From positions 1 through 64,000 of the forward strand of contig NZ_LMWH01000026.1 in the NCBI RefSeq assembly GCF_001507435.1: a stretch of 64,000 nt of DNA, given 5' to 3'. Source of the stretch: Streptomyces sp. NRRL F-5122 (GTDB lineage Bacteria; Actinomycetota; Actinomycetes; Streptomycetales; Streptomycetaceae). A model generated the notes under the pieces. That model searched no databases. It was given only the letters and a program-made list of their open reading frames with translations, and was not told the origin of the DNA. A program made the position numbers and the translations under genes. The first letter of the stretch is position 1, and each line of letters opens with the position of its first letter. Below, in pieces: positions 1-7,960 of this stretch.

Positions 1-106
1 ACGCGACAGCCGCCTCGGCCTCCACCTGCGAACCATGGGTGAGCCAGTTCCCGTAAGCGATCTCGCTGATGATCAGGCCACTGCGGCCGAGATGACGGTG
101 GTGCAT
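1..106 (-). CDS. aldo/keto reductase, N-terminal part (runs off left edge)
   Basis: Only the first 35 codons are in the window and there is no stop before the edge. The start reads HLGRSGLIISEIAYGNW, followed by a THGSQVE segment. This is the usual opening of NAD(P)H-dependent aldo/keto reductases of the YajO/Kv-beta type: the first beta strand of the TIM barrel and the start of the cofactor site. The ATG at 106 has an AAAGGA ribosome binding site seven bases upstream. The gene lies 136 bases beyond the end of the debranching-enzyme gene on the same strand, so it may be the fifth gene of the sugar operon. It would then reduce or oxidise a sugar intermediate, but that role is inferred from position only. 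Later catalytic residues (Tyr, Lys, His) are outside the window. Confidence 0.8.
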   Translation of the reverse strand, partial: MHHRHLGRSGLIISEIAYGNWLTHGSQVEAEAAVA

Positions 107-242
107 GGGGGCAGTCCTTTGGTCGATGACTTCGCTGGGCCGGGAGTTGCCGGTGTGGTCAGGGGTCCTGTCCCTGTATCCGGCCTCAGCGTCCGGCCCT
201 TGTGTGTGGTGTCGGCAGCTTTACGGCTCCGGGCGCCGGAGT

Positions 243-2171
243 TCAGGCCCGGTGTTCGTTCCGTACCTGTCGCCGCGCTGTCTGCAGGGCCAGGGGTGTT
301 GCCGCCGCCCAGGCCTGGGGTGAGCAGGAATGGGGGTAAGGAACAGGGCCCTTGGTGGAGGATCGGCCGTAGCCGGCGATGACCTCCGGCAGGCGGTGGC
401 CGTGGTGGGCCGCTGCCGCGATGAGGCCTTCGGTGACGGTGTCGACCTCGTCGGTGAGCCCGTAGCGGGCGAGGCCCAGAGTGATGACGGCGTTGTCGTG
501 GGGCCAGGCGCTGCCGCGGTGGTAGGAGAGGGGGTGGTACGGCTTCTGTCCTGCGGCCAGGGTGCGGATGGCCCAGCCGGAGAAGAAGTCCGGTGCCAGC
601 AGGCGGCGGCCGACCCGGCGGGCGTGCTCGGCCTCGAGGATGCCGGACCACAGCAGGTGGCCCGCATCCGAGGCCAAGGCGTCGACTTGGTGTCCGTCGC
701 CGTCCAGGGCGAGAGCCGGGAAGTCGGCTTCCGGCATCCAGAAGTCGGTGGTGAAGCGGCTGCGCAGTCGGGCGGCCGTGTCGCTCAGGCGGGTGGCGTA
801 TGCCTCGTCCTGCCAGATCTCATGGGCGAGTTCGGCGGTGCGCCGGAGTGCGTCGTAGGCGTAGCCCTGGGCTTCCGAGACGGCGATGGGGCCCTTTGCC
901 TGGGTGCCGTCCGTGAAGCAGATGGCGCCTGCGGAGTCTTTCCAGTTCTGATTGACCAGTCCCCCGGGGTCGGGGGTGTAGACGAGGTAGCCGTGTTGTT
1001 CCAGGCCGCCGTCGGTGAGCATCCAGTCCACGGCCCGCCGTGCGTGGTCCTCCAGGCGCGTGGCAAGGCTGCTGTCGCCGGTCGTCTCGTAGTGGGCGTG
1101 GAGCAGGACGAGGAACAGCGGTGTGGCGTCGACGGCGCCGTAGTACCGGCCGTAGGGGATCTGGCGGAAGTGCGCGAGTTCGCCCTGGCGCGTCTCGTGG
1201 ACGATGCGTCCGGGTTGTTCGCCGCTGAAGGCGTCGTAGCGCTGCCCCTGTGTGGCGGCGAGGGCGCTGAGTGTGGCGGCGGCCGTGTCCGGCCGGTAGG
1301 GAAGCAGGAAGTAGGAGGTGAGCAGGGAGTCGCGGCCGAACAGGGTGAGGAACCACGGGATTCCGGCGGCGGGTACGTGCACCGGGTCACCGTCCACGCC
1401 CGTCACCGGGATGGTCAGCAGGTCGATGTCGGCAAGGCCTCGCTCACAGGTACGACTCAGGTCGTCGGTCGCTGTCGGTGTCTGCCGAGGGGGGTGCGGA
1501 ACGGCAGGCGGCTCGTACGGCAGTCCGTGCGGCTGGGCGCGGACGGTCAGTTGGAGTTCGCTCTCGCCGTGTTCGTCGAGCGGGAGATGCCAGGTGAGGG
1601 TCCGCGCGGCGGACGGTGAGGCGCCCTGCCGGGTGTCGACGGCGTCCGGGGCGGGACGGCAGGTGAGCGTGGTGCGGGAGTGCCAGTCGGCCCGGTGGTA
1701 GTCGAAGTGCACGCCGTCGGACGTCGTGCGGGTTGTGTACCGGGCGTCGGGCTTGGAGTAGTGGCGATCGTCGGCCCGTAGTTCGAACAGGTCGGCGAAG
1801 TCGGCGTCGACAGTGAGATCGATGCGGGCAGAGACCGGGTGGGGAAGGTTGCTGACCAGCCGCAGATGTTCGGTGAGTGTGCCAGCGGTGAGGGTCTGCC
1901 TGCGGAAGACGGTGTAGGCGGGGGGATTGTCCCGTGTGCCCTGCGGGGTGAGGACGCACTCGGCCGTGTCGTCCGTCGTCGCCTCGGCCGGCACCAGGGC
2001 GACGGGACTCCTGCCGTCGACGGTGAGCTGCCAGCGGCTGAGATGGCGTGCGTCCTTCAGGAACAGTCCGTCGGGTGTGGTCCCGCGGGTGCCGCTGATA
2101 CCCGCGCCGGCATCGAGGCGGGCAAAGGTGGCCTCGCGCACCAGCTGCACGGCGTGGTCGCCCGCGGTCAT
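243..2171 (-). CDS. amylo-alpha-1,6-glucosidase / glycogen-debranching-like protein
   Basis: A 642-residue protein. The first ~220 residues form the beta-rich domain found at the N terminus of bacterial debranching-type proteins (ISGTRGTTPDGLFLKDARHL is typical). The rest is an (alpha/alpha)6 toroid like GH13-linked amylo-1,6-glucosidases and GH63/GH15, with WFLTLFGRDSLLTSYF, PYGRYYGAVDATPLF and YHRGSAWPHDNA. The ATG at 2171 overlaps the upstream stop as ATGA, so it is translationally coupled to the MGH1-like gene. The open frame extends about 150 codons further upstream, but that part is antisense-like arginine/proline-rich sequence and is not counted. No signal peptide is seen, so it should act in the cytoplasm on an imported alpha-glucoside. 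The exact substrate is unknown. True glycogen debranching is less likely, because this is a dedicated sugar-uptake cluster. Confidence 0.85.
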   Translation of the reverse strand: MTAGDHAVQLVREATFARLDAGAGISGTRGTTPDGLFLKDARHLSRWQLTVDGRSPVALVPAEATTDDTAECVLTPQGTRDNPPAYTVFRRQTLTAGTLTEHLRLVSNLPHPVSARIDLTVDADFADLFELRADDRHYSKPDARYTTRTTSDGVHFDYHRADWHSRTTLTCRPAPDAVDTRQGASPSAARTLTWHLPLDEHGESELQLTVRAQPHGLPYEPPAVPHPPRQTPTATDDLSRTCERGLADIDLLTIPVTGVDGDPVHVPAAGIPWFLTLFGRDSLLTSYFLLPYRPDTAAATLSALAATQGQRYDAFSGEQPGRIVHETRQGELAHFRQIPYGRYYGAVDATPLFLVLLHAHYETTGDSSLATRLEDHARRAVDWMLTDGGLEQHGYLVYTPDPGGLVNQNWKDSAGAICFTDGTQAKGPIAVSEAQGYAYDALRRTAELAHEIWQDEAYATRLSDTAARLRSRFTTDFWMPEADFPALALDGDGHQVDALASDAGHLLWSGILEAEHARRVGRRLLAPDFFSGWAIRTLAAGQKPYHPLSYHRGSAWPHDNAVITLGLARYGLTDEVDTVTEGLIAAAAHHGHRLPEVIAGYGRSSTKGPVPYPHSCSPQAWAAATPLALQTARRQVRNEHRA

Positions 2172-3523
2172 GGCTGGGGCTCCTTCGGGTCGGCGCTCAG
2201 CAAATCCAGTGCGAGGGCGGCGGTCCAGGAAAAGTGCCGGGCGCCTCGGGCGGCGCCGGTGGTCGGGTCGACGTACTCGGCGAACTCCGAACGTCCGGCT
2301 TCGGCGAGGAAGCCCTGCTGGAGCCGTTCGGCGTCGGAGTGGAGGCCGTGGGTGCGCAGTCCGCGGTGGATCAGCCAGGCCGTGTTGAACCAGGCCGGGC
2401 CGCGCCAGTAGCGCTGGGCGTCGAAAGCATGACCGGTCAGGTCGTAGCTGGGGATCAGCCGGGTGGCGGGCGCGCTGAAGTGCGGTCCGTCGAGGGTGTC
2501 CTGCAGCCGCCGGACGATGTCGTGCGGCAGGCCGGGTACGACGAGGGGGACGAGGCCGGTGACACTGCGTTCGTCGACCAGGGTGTCGGTGGTCAGGTCG
2601 CGGGCACGGAACAGGCCGGCCTCGTCGTCCCACAGGCGCGCCACCAAGTGGCCGGTGAGTTCCTCGGCACGCGCGGTGTGGGAGGCGCCGTCGATGCCGA
2701 GTTCATGGGCCATGGCGGCGAGGGCGTGCTCGCTGACGATGAGCAGGGCGTTGAAGCAGGGGTCTTCCATGGCGAAGCCGTGCCGCAGCGCGCGGTCGTC
2801 GTAGCCGGCCTCGCGGTAGTCGGTCGCCAGCCGGACATAGCGGGCGTAGTCCAGGTCGGTGGGTCGGTCGGCGGGGTGGCCGTGGTTGAGGTCGGCGCGG
2901 CGGAAGGCCTCGGGCGCGGCGGGTTGCACGCGGTGCAGGGCCCGGTCCCAGCAGGGGCTGTTGTCCATGCCCGGCTCCCACGGGTGGACGACAGCTGCCA
3001 GCCCCGCGCCGCCGAGGTCGCGGCGGGTGAGGAGGTAGTCGTGCCAGGCGGCGAGCCGTGGATAGGCGCGGCTGAGGAACCTGCGACGGCGGGATTCCCG
3101 CGGGTCCGCCTGGTGCGTGAGCCAGGCGGCCAGCGCGTGCACGGGAGGCTGGACGATGCCCGAGGTCTCCGGCGTGGCCGGGGCGCCGGCGGTTCGGCCG
3201 GAGCGCGAGGACTGCCAGAAATCGGGGCTGGGGAAGTAGGCGTCGTGCGGCAGGGCGGGATTGAAGACGATGTGCGGGATGCGTCCGTCGGCCCACTGGC
3301 CGGCCAGCAGGGACTCGAGTTCCTGCTGGGCCCGGCGCGCGGAGAGGTGGCGCAGCCCGATGGCGATGAAGGCGGAGTCCCAGCTCCACTGATGGGGGTA
3401 GAGGGTGCGGGAGGGAACGGTGGAGGTACCGGTCCAGTTGTCGATGAGGACCCGTGCCGCACCGCGCCGCAGTGTCAGGGCCACGGACGCGGTGGACACG
3501 GGCCGGTCCAGGAGGGAGTTCAC
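2168..3523 (-). CDS. MGH1-like / GH63-family glycoside hydrolase
   Basis: A 451-residue protein with an (alpha/alpha)6 barrel of the GH63 mannosylglycerate/glucosylglycerate hydrolase type. Diagnostic segments are LYPHQWSWDSAFIAIGL near residue 40, HPWEPGMDNSPCWDRAL in the middle and RYWRGPAWFNTAWLIHRGL towards the end. The Asp of WSWDS and acidic residues after the DNSPCWD loop are the likely active-site region. The start is GTG at 3523, overlapping the stop of the isomerase gene as GTGA. The downstream overlap is ATGA, so this is the middle of a tightly coupled operon. Family members split alpha-glycosides of small acceptors such as glycerate. Here the substrate is not known; pairing with a second toroid hydrolase suggests a branched or disaccharide-like alpha-glucoside. 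Confidence 0.85.
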   Translation of the reverse strand: MNSLLDRPVSTASVALTLRRGAARVLIDNWTGTSTVPSRTLYPHQWSWDSAFIAIGLRHLSARRAQQELESLLAGQWADGRIPHIVFNPALPHDAYFPSPDFWQSSRSGRTAGAPATPETSGIVQPPVHALAAWLTHQADPRESRRRRFLSRAYPRLAAWHDYLLTRRDLGGAGLAAVVHPWEPGMDNSPCWDRALHRVQPAAPEAFRRADLNHGHPADRPTDLDYARYVRLATDYREAGYDDRALRHGFAMEDPCFNALLIVSEHALAAMAHELGIDGASHTARAEELTGHLVARLWDDEAGLFRARDLTTDTLVDERSVTGLVPLVVPGLPHDIVRRLQDTLDGPHFSAPATRLIPSYDLTGHAFDAQRYWRGPAWFNTAWLIHRGLRTHGLHSDAERLQQGFLAEAGRSEFAEYVDPTTGAARGARHFSWTAALALDLLSADPKEPQP

Positions 3524-4320
3524 GCGCCGGACCTCTGCAGGAAGGCAGGGATGGAGCGGACGGCCTCGAGGGGGTCGCCGGCGAGACGGCATTCGGCGGC
3601 GAGGTACCCGTCGTAACCGATGGTGTGCAGGGCGGCGAGCCAGGCGGGCCAATCGAGGTGTCCGGCGCCGGGCTGGAGGCGGTTGGAGTCGGAGACCTGG
3701 GCATGGCCGATGAGGTCGGCGTGGGCGAGGATCGCGGCGGCGGGGTCGCTCTCCTCGATGTTCATGTGGTAGCTGTCGATCCCGATCTTGACGGAGTCGA
3801 GTCCGGTGCGGCGTATCAGGTCGGCCGCCTGTTCCAGCCGGTTGACCATGTGGTCCTCGTACCGGTTGAGCGGTTCGAGGAAGAGCGTGACGCCCTCCCT
3901 GCGCGCGTGCTCCCCCAGTTCGGTCAGGCCGGCAAGAAGGATCTCGCGGTCCTCCTCCTCGCTGCGCGGCGGCTCGAAGGGCGGCAGACGGCGAGAGAAC
4001 ATGCCGTAGGAGGCGGGGGTCTGGGCGCCCAAACCCCCGATCTCGGCGATCACGGTGAGCTGGGACTTCATCTGGGCGATGGCATCGGCGCGCAGAGAGG
4101 TGTCGAAGGCGCCGAAGAAGTGCAGCATGTCGACGCAGACGGTGGGCATGACCACCCCGTCCTTCGCCGCCTGCTTCAACTCGTCGAGGCGGGAGGCGAA
4201 GTGCAGATCCCCCTTGCCACGCAGTTCGATGGCGTCGTAGCCGGCCGCTTGGGCGAAGTCCCACTTGGCCTGCAGGGTGTCTCCGGGCAGGAGTTGCTCC
4301 TGAACGGCGGTCTTGAGCAT
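3520..4320 (-). CDS. sugar phosphate isomerase/epimerase (ketose 3-epimerase-like TIM barrel)
   Basis: A 266-residue xylose-isomerase-like TIM barrel. The four metal-site strands are visible: FLEPLNRYEDHMVN, GIDSYHMNIEE, HAQVSDSNRLQPGAGHLDW and YLAAECR. Their Glu, Asp, His/Gln and Glu residues match the Mn/Co-binding set of D-tagatose/D-psicose 3-epimerases. The related NR and GHLDW motifs are also those of the 3-epimerase group rather than of endonuclease IV. The ATG at 4320 begins 11 bases after the dehydrogenase stop. Neighbours are a dehydrogenase, a Gfo/Idh/MocA protein and two glycosidases. Epimerisation or isomerisation of an oxidised (keto) sugar or keto-glycoside is therefore plausible. 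That pathway is inference. Confidence 0.85.
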   Translation of the reverse strand: MLKTAVQEQLLPGDTLQAKWDFAQAAGYDAIELRGKGDLHFASRLDELKQAAKDGVVMPTVCVDMLHFFGAFDTSLRADAIAQMKSQLTVIAEIGGLGAQTPASYGMFSRRLPPFEPPRSEEEDREILLAGLTELGEHARREGVTLFLEPLNRYEDHMVNRLEQAADLIRRTGLDSVKIGIDSYHMNIEESDPAAAILAHADLIGHAQVSDSNRLQPGAGHLDWPAWLAALHTIGYDGYLAAECRLAGDPLEAVRSIPAFLQRSGA

Positions 4321-4331
4321 GGTGGGGCCTT

Positions 4332-5378
4332 TCAGAATTCCAGGACGACCTGCAGCGCCTCGGCAGGGCGCTCGTCGAGCAGCACGTAGGCGTCGGCCGC
4401 GTCGGCGGCCGGGATGACGTGGCTGACCAGGGAGGCGACGTCGACCTGCCCCTCGGCCACCAGCCGGAGGAAGGTCTGCTGAAGACGCTCGACGCTCCAG
4501 CGGTGGGACAGCTGTGGCGGCACACCGCCGATCTGGGAGCAGATGAGCTGAACGCGGTTGTGGTGGAACTCGTCCCCCAGCCGCAGTCCGATGCCGTCGC
4601 CCTGGTAGAAGCCGGAGGCGACCACCCGGCCACCGACGGCGACCGAGCGAAGGGCGTCGTGCAGGGCCGGGTAGGCGCCGCTGATCTCGATGGCGAGGTC
4701 GGCGCCGAGTCCGGCGGTCGCCTCGCGGATGCGTTCGGCAACCGCGTCGGTACGTGCGTTGAGCGTGTGATGTGCGCCATACCGCTTTGCGGTTTCCAGG
4801 CGGCCGTCCAGTGCGTCGACGGCCGTCACACGGGCGCCGTTGAGCTGCGCGAGCCGGGTGGTGAGCAGGCCGATGACACCCTGCCCGAACACGGCCACGT
4901 CCTCGCCGAGGTGGATGTCGCCGGCCAGGACGGCGTTGTAGGCGATGGCGCCGACCCGGGCGAAGGCGCCCGCCAGGGGCTCGAGCCCGGCCGGCAGGGT
5001 GTGGCCGGTCATGCGCTCGGCGGGGACGATGCCCTCGCTGCGGTGTCCCCAGATGCCCCACACCAGGTCGCCGGGGTGCGGCAGCCCTGGGGTGTCGGCC
5101 AGGTCAGGGGCGACCTCGACGACCTCGCCGACCTCGGAGTAGCCCCAGCCGGCCACCGGGTACTCGATGCCGGCCGCGCCCTCCCGGAAGAGCCGGGCTT
5201 CGGGGTCCCAGGTGCGCGTCAGGTAGGGGTTGGTCCCCCGGTAGGCGGTGAGCTCGGTACCGGCGGAGATGCCCGAGTAGCGGGTGCGGACTCTGAGGTG
5301 GCCCGGCGGCAGCTCGGCTCGGACGTGCTCGGCGACCTCCACCTGGCGAGGACCGGTGAATTGAACGACGCGTTCCAC
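4332..5378 (-). CDS. medium-chain dehydrogenase/reductase (zinc-type name, zinc ligands not seen)
   Basis: A 348-residue MDR protein: an N-terminal GroES-like fold, then a Rossmann domain with VAVFGQGVIGLLTTRLAQL (GxGxxG) and the following Asp of VTAVDAL, which favours NAD. The usual catalytic-zinc motifs are changed. Where classical enzymes have GICGTD, this reads YSGISAGTELTAYRG, and the GHE motif is replaced by the region VAGWGYSEVGEVVEV. The lobe-binding four-cysteine cluster is also absent. The start is GTG at 5378, with GGAG six bases upstream; longer in-frame starts up to 5501 would run through the promoter. First gene of the leftward operon, divergent from the ABC-transporter operon. 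It probably oxidises a sugar or keto-sugar intermediate. Confidence 0.82.
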   Translation of the reverse strand: MERVVQFTGPRQVEVAEHVRAELPPGHLRVRTRYSGISAGTELTAYRGTNPYLTRTWDPEARLFREGAAGIEYPVAGWGYSEVGEVVEVAPDLADTPGLPHPGDLVWGIWGHRSEGIVPAERMTGHTLPAGLEPLAGAFARVGAIAYNAVLAGDIHLGEDVAVFGQGVIGLLTTRLAQLNGARVTAVDALDGRLETAKRYGAHHTLNARTDAVAERIREATAGLGADLAIEISGAYPALHDALRSVAVGGRVVASGFYQGDGIGLRLGDEFHHNRVQLICSQIGGVPPQLSHRWSVERLQQTFLRLVAEGQVDVASLVSHVIPAADAADAYVLLDERPAEALQVVLEF

Positions 5379-5412
5379 GGATGGCTCCGGAAGTGGTGCG
5401 ATGGTGAGTTGC

Positions 5413-5445
5413 GTCGACAATAGCTCCAACTTATGTCTTGTCAAC
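5413..5445. promoter_or_regulatory. divergent promoter region with inverted-repeat operator
   Basis: On the minus strand a near-consensus promoter is present: TTGACA (5444-5439), a 16-base spacer and TATTGT (5422-5417), facing the dehydrogenase gene. The two boxes are embedded in an inverted repeat: GTCGACAA (5413-5420) and TTGTCAAC (5438-5445), seven of eight bases paired, spacer 17. On the plus strand TTGTCA (5438-5443), 17 bases, then TGAGAT (5461-5466) is a weaker candidate for the transporter operon. A repressor bound to the repeat would block both directions. The ROK regulator encoded at 8845-10059 is the natural candidate. Confidence 0.6.
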
Positions 5446-5504
5446 ACGCAAAACTGATGCTGAGATGCGTTCCCAGTAGACGTAAGCCGGAACAAGGACA
5501 CGCA

Positions 5505-6908
5505 ATGCGCACCATGACCCTGCGGTCGAGGATGACCGCGGTCGGCGTCACAGCAGCCCTGGGACTCGGGCTGCTCACGGGCTGTTCCAGCAGCACCGGA
5601 CCCGGCAAACCGGACCGCGAGATAACGGTCTGGTCACAGGAGAACCTCCCCGATCGCATCGCGGCAACGCAGAAGGCGATCGACGGGTTCGAGAAAAAAA
5701 CGGGGATCAAGGTCCATCTCGTCGGGGTCGACGAGGGCCAGATGCCCCAACTGATCATGTCGGCCGCGGCCGCCGGCAAGCTGCCCGACGTCATCGGCGC
5801 GGCCCCGATGGGCCAGGTCTGGCAGATGTACACCAACGGGCTGCTCAACACGGACATCCCGAAGAAAATCATCGGTGAGCTGGGGCGCGGCACCTTCAAC
5901 GCCAACGCGCTCGACCTGACCTCCGACAAGGACACCAGCCTCGGTGTACCCTCCGACGCGTGGCTCCAGCTGCTGGTCTATCGCAAGGACCAGTTCGACC
6001 AGAAGCAGCTGGCGGCGCCCGACACCTACCAACGCGCCCTGACCGCCGCCAAAGCGCTCACCGCCAAGGGCAACGACGGCATATCGGCGGCCACCGACCC
6101 CGGTGACGCGTTCACCTCGCAGAGCTTCGAGAGCGTCGCCCTCGCAAACGACTGCCAGCTCGTCGACGACCACCACGAGGTCGCCCTCGAATCCCCGCAG
6201 TGCCAGACCGCCTTCCACACCTACGACCAGCTCGCCCGTACCTACGGCGCCCCGGGAACCCAGACCGTGGACTCCACCCGCGCGACCTACTTCGCCGGCC
6301 GGTCCTCCATGATCATCTGGTCGTCGTTCCTGCTGGACGAACTCGCGGGCCTGCGCAAGGACGCCCTGCCCAGCTGCCCCCAGTGCAAGAAGGACCCGCA
6401 GTACCTGTCCCGCAACAGCGGCATCGTCACGGCGCTGAAGGGCCCCGACGCCGCGCAGGCGGCCCAGTTCGGCGAGATCACCTCATGGGTGACCACCAAG
6501 ACGGCCGAGACGGCCGCCTCCCGCCAGTTCATCGAGTACATGATGGGCCCGGGCTACGAGACCTGGATCGGCATGGCCCCCGAGGGCAAGATCCCCGTCC
6601 GCCACGGCACGGCCGCCCAGCCCGATCTCTACCTCGACGCCTGGCGGCACAGCGACATCGGCGTCGACACCCGAAAGCCCTTCGACCAGGTGTTTCCCGA
6701 GGAGCTGCTCAACCAACTCGCCGACGGCGTCAGCAACATGCGGCGCTGGGGCATCACCCAGGGTGAAGGGGCCCTCGTCGGCGCCACCAACGGCGAACTC
6801 CCCGTGCCAAAGGCCATCGGCGCGATGACCAGCGGACAGATCTCGCCCTCCGAGGCCGCACACGAGGCCGACGACGAAGTCGCCGCCCTCAAGAAGTCCC
6901 TGCAGTAG
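5505..6908 (+). CDS. sugar ABC transporter substrate-binding lipoprotein
   Basis: A 467-residue extracellular solute-binding protein of family 1 (MalE/CUT1 type). A lipoprotein signal peptide ends in the lipobox LLTG-C, with the acylated Cys at residue 27. The mature part starts KPDREITVWSQENLPDRI and contains the usual binding-protein hinge segments (LPDVIGAAPMGQVWQMYTNG, VPSDAWLQLLVYRKDQF). The ATG at 5505 has AAGGA six bases upstream. The frame is open 24 codons further back to 5433, but that stretch overlaps the promoter. The protein is anchored outside the membrane and delivers an oligosaccharide or glycoside to the two permeases that follow. No ATPase gene is present; CUT1 systems in Streptomyces often share the MsiK ATPase. 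Confidence 0.93.
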   Translation: MRTMTLRSRMTAVGVTAALGLGLLTGCSSSTGPGKPDREITVWSQENLPDRIAATQKAIDGFEKKTGIKVHLVGVDEGQMPQLIMSAAAAGKLPDVIGAAPMGQVWQMYTNGLLNTDIPKKIIGELGRGTFNANALDLTSDKDTSLGVPSDAWLQLLVYRKDQFDQKQLAAPDTYQRALTAAKALTAKGNDGISAATDPGDAFTSQSFESVALANDCQLVDDHHEVALESPQCQTAFHTYDQLARTYGAPGTQTVDSTRATYFAGRSSMIIWSSFLLDELAGLRKDALPSCPQCKKDPQYLSRNSGIVTALKGPDAAQAAQFGEITSWVTTKTAETAASRQFIEYMMGPGYETWIGMAPEGKIPVRHGTAAQPDLYLDAWRHSDIGVDTRKPFDQVFPEELLNQLADGVSNMRRWGITQGEGALVGATNGELPVPKAIGAMTSGQISPSEAAHEADDEVAALKKSLQ

Positions 6909-6940
6909 CCGCCCGCATGCACGCCCGCAAAGGTCCTTCC

Positions 6941-7960
6941 ATGACAACAGCCCCCGTCGGCGCACCGAAGCGCCGGCACACCAGCCCCGGGTCGGCGGAC
7001 CGGTCCGCCGATCGCCGGCGGCGCCCGATGACCGCCAGCCGACGCGCCAACCGCGCAGGCCTCGCCTTCGTCTCCCCCACCTTCGTCGTGGTCCTCGTGG
7101 TGGTCATCCTGCCCATCCTGTGGACCGTGCTCCTCGCCTTCCAGCACGCCAAGCTGGTCGACATCCAAGGTATGGGCCTCGTCGGCAACTGGTCCCTCGA
7201 CAACTTCACCCAGGTCTTCGACTCCGCCGGATTCTGGTCGAGTCTGGGCACCACCCTGCTGTACACCGCGGGCGCCACCCTGGGATCGGTCGCCCTGGGA
7301 CTCGTCGCCGCCCTCGCCCTGCGCAAGCCCTTCCGCGGCCGCGGACTGCTGCGCGCGGCCATGCTGCTGCCCTACGTCGCCCCCGTCGTCGCCGTGGCCT
7401 TCGTCTGGGAGGTCGCCCTGAGCCCGCAGTACGGCGTGGTCAACGACTGGGGCCACCGGCTGTTCGGCTGGGACAATCCCATCGCCTTCCTGTCCACCCG
7501 CGAGTACCAGGTCAACCTGCTCGGCGCGCACTTCGACATACCGCTGGCCCTGCTGACCGTCATCGCCTTCGAGTGCTGGCGCTACTTCCCCTTCGCCTTC
7601 CTGTTCATCCTCGCCCGGCTGCAAGCGGTCCCCGCGGGCCTGGAGGAGGCCGCCATGGTGGACGGCGCCACCCTGACCCAGCGCTTCCGCCACATCCTGC
7701 TGCCCCAACTCATGCCCGTCATCGCCCTGCTGTGCGTCCTGCGATTCATCATGACCTTCAACAAGTTCGACGACGTCTACCTGTTGACCGGGGGCGGAGC
7801 CGGAACGAACGTCGCCGCCGTCCGGGTCTACGACTTCCTCACCGCCCGCTACGACGTCGGGGCAGCAGCCGCCCAGGCCCTGGTCCTGGCCGCCTCCCTG
7901 ATGATCCTGCTCGGCTTCTACTTCAAGTTCTTCGGCAACAAGGTCCAGGAGGAATCGTGA
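6941..7960 (+). CDS. sugar ABC transporter permease (MalF type)
   Basis: A 339-residue inner-membrane permease with a basic cytoplasmic N terminus and about six transmembrane helices, starting near FVSPTFVVVLVVVILPILW. The binding-protein-dependent transport signature is EEAAMVDGATLTQRFRHILL (the EAA loop that contacts the ATPase). The ATG at 6941 has AAAGG seven bases upstream; the ATG at 6917, eight codons earlier in frame, has no ribosome site and is not preferred. It lies 32 bases after the binding protein and overlaps the second permease as GTGA. It forms the heterodimeric channel with the next gene product. Confidence 0.93.
   Translation: MTTAPVGAPKRRHTSPGSADRSADRRRRPMTASRRANRAGLAFVSPTFVVVLVVVILPILWTVLLAFQHAKLVDIQGMGLVGNWSLDNFTQVFDSAGFWSSLGTTLLYTAGATLGSVALGLVAALALRKPFRGRGLLRAAMLLPYVAPVVAVAFVWEVALSPQYGVVNDWGHRLFGWDNPIAFLSTREYQVNLLGAHFDIPLALLTVIAFECWRYFPFAFLFILARLQAVPAGLEEAAMVDGATLTQRFRHILLPQLMPVIALLCVLRFIMTFNKFDDVYLLTGGGAGTNVAAVRVYDFLTARYDVGAAAAQALVLAASLMILLGFYFKFFGNKVQEES

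Noticed and set aside
35..382. Open frames on the plus strand over the left end
   Set aside because: They overlap the clear aldo/keto reductase start and the debranching-enzyme gene, and have arginine/valine-rich, family-less translations.
330..1619. 429-codon plus-strand frame opposite the debranching enzyme
   Set aside because: Shadow of a high-GC gene: glycine/valine-rich, no motif, fully antisense to a recognised enzyme.
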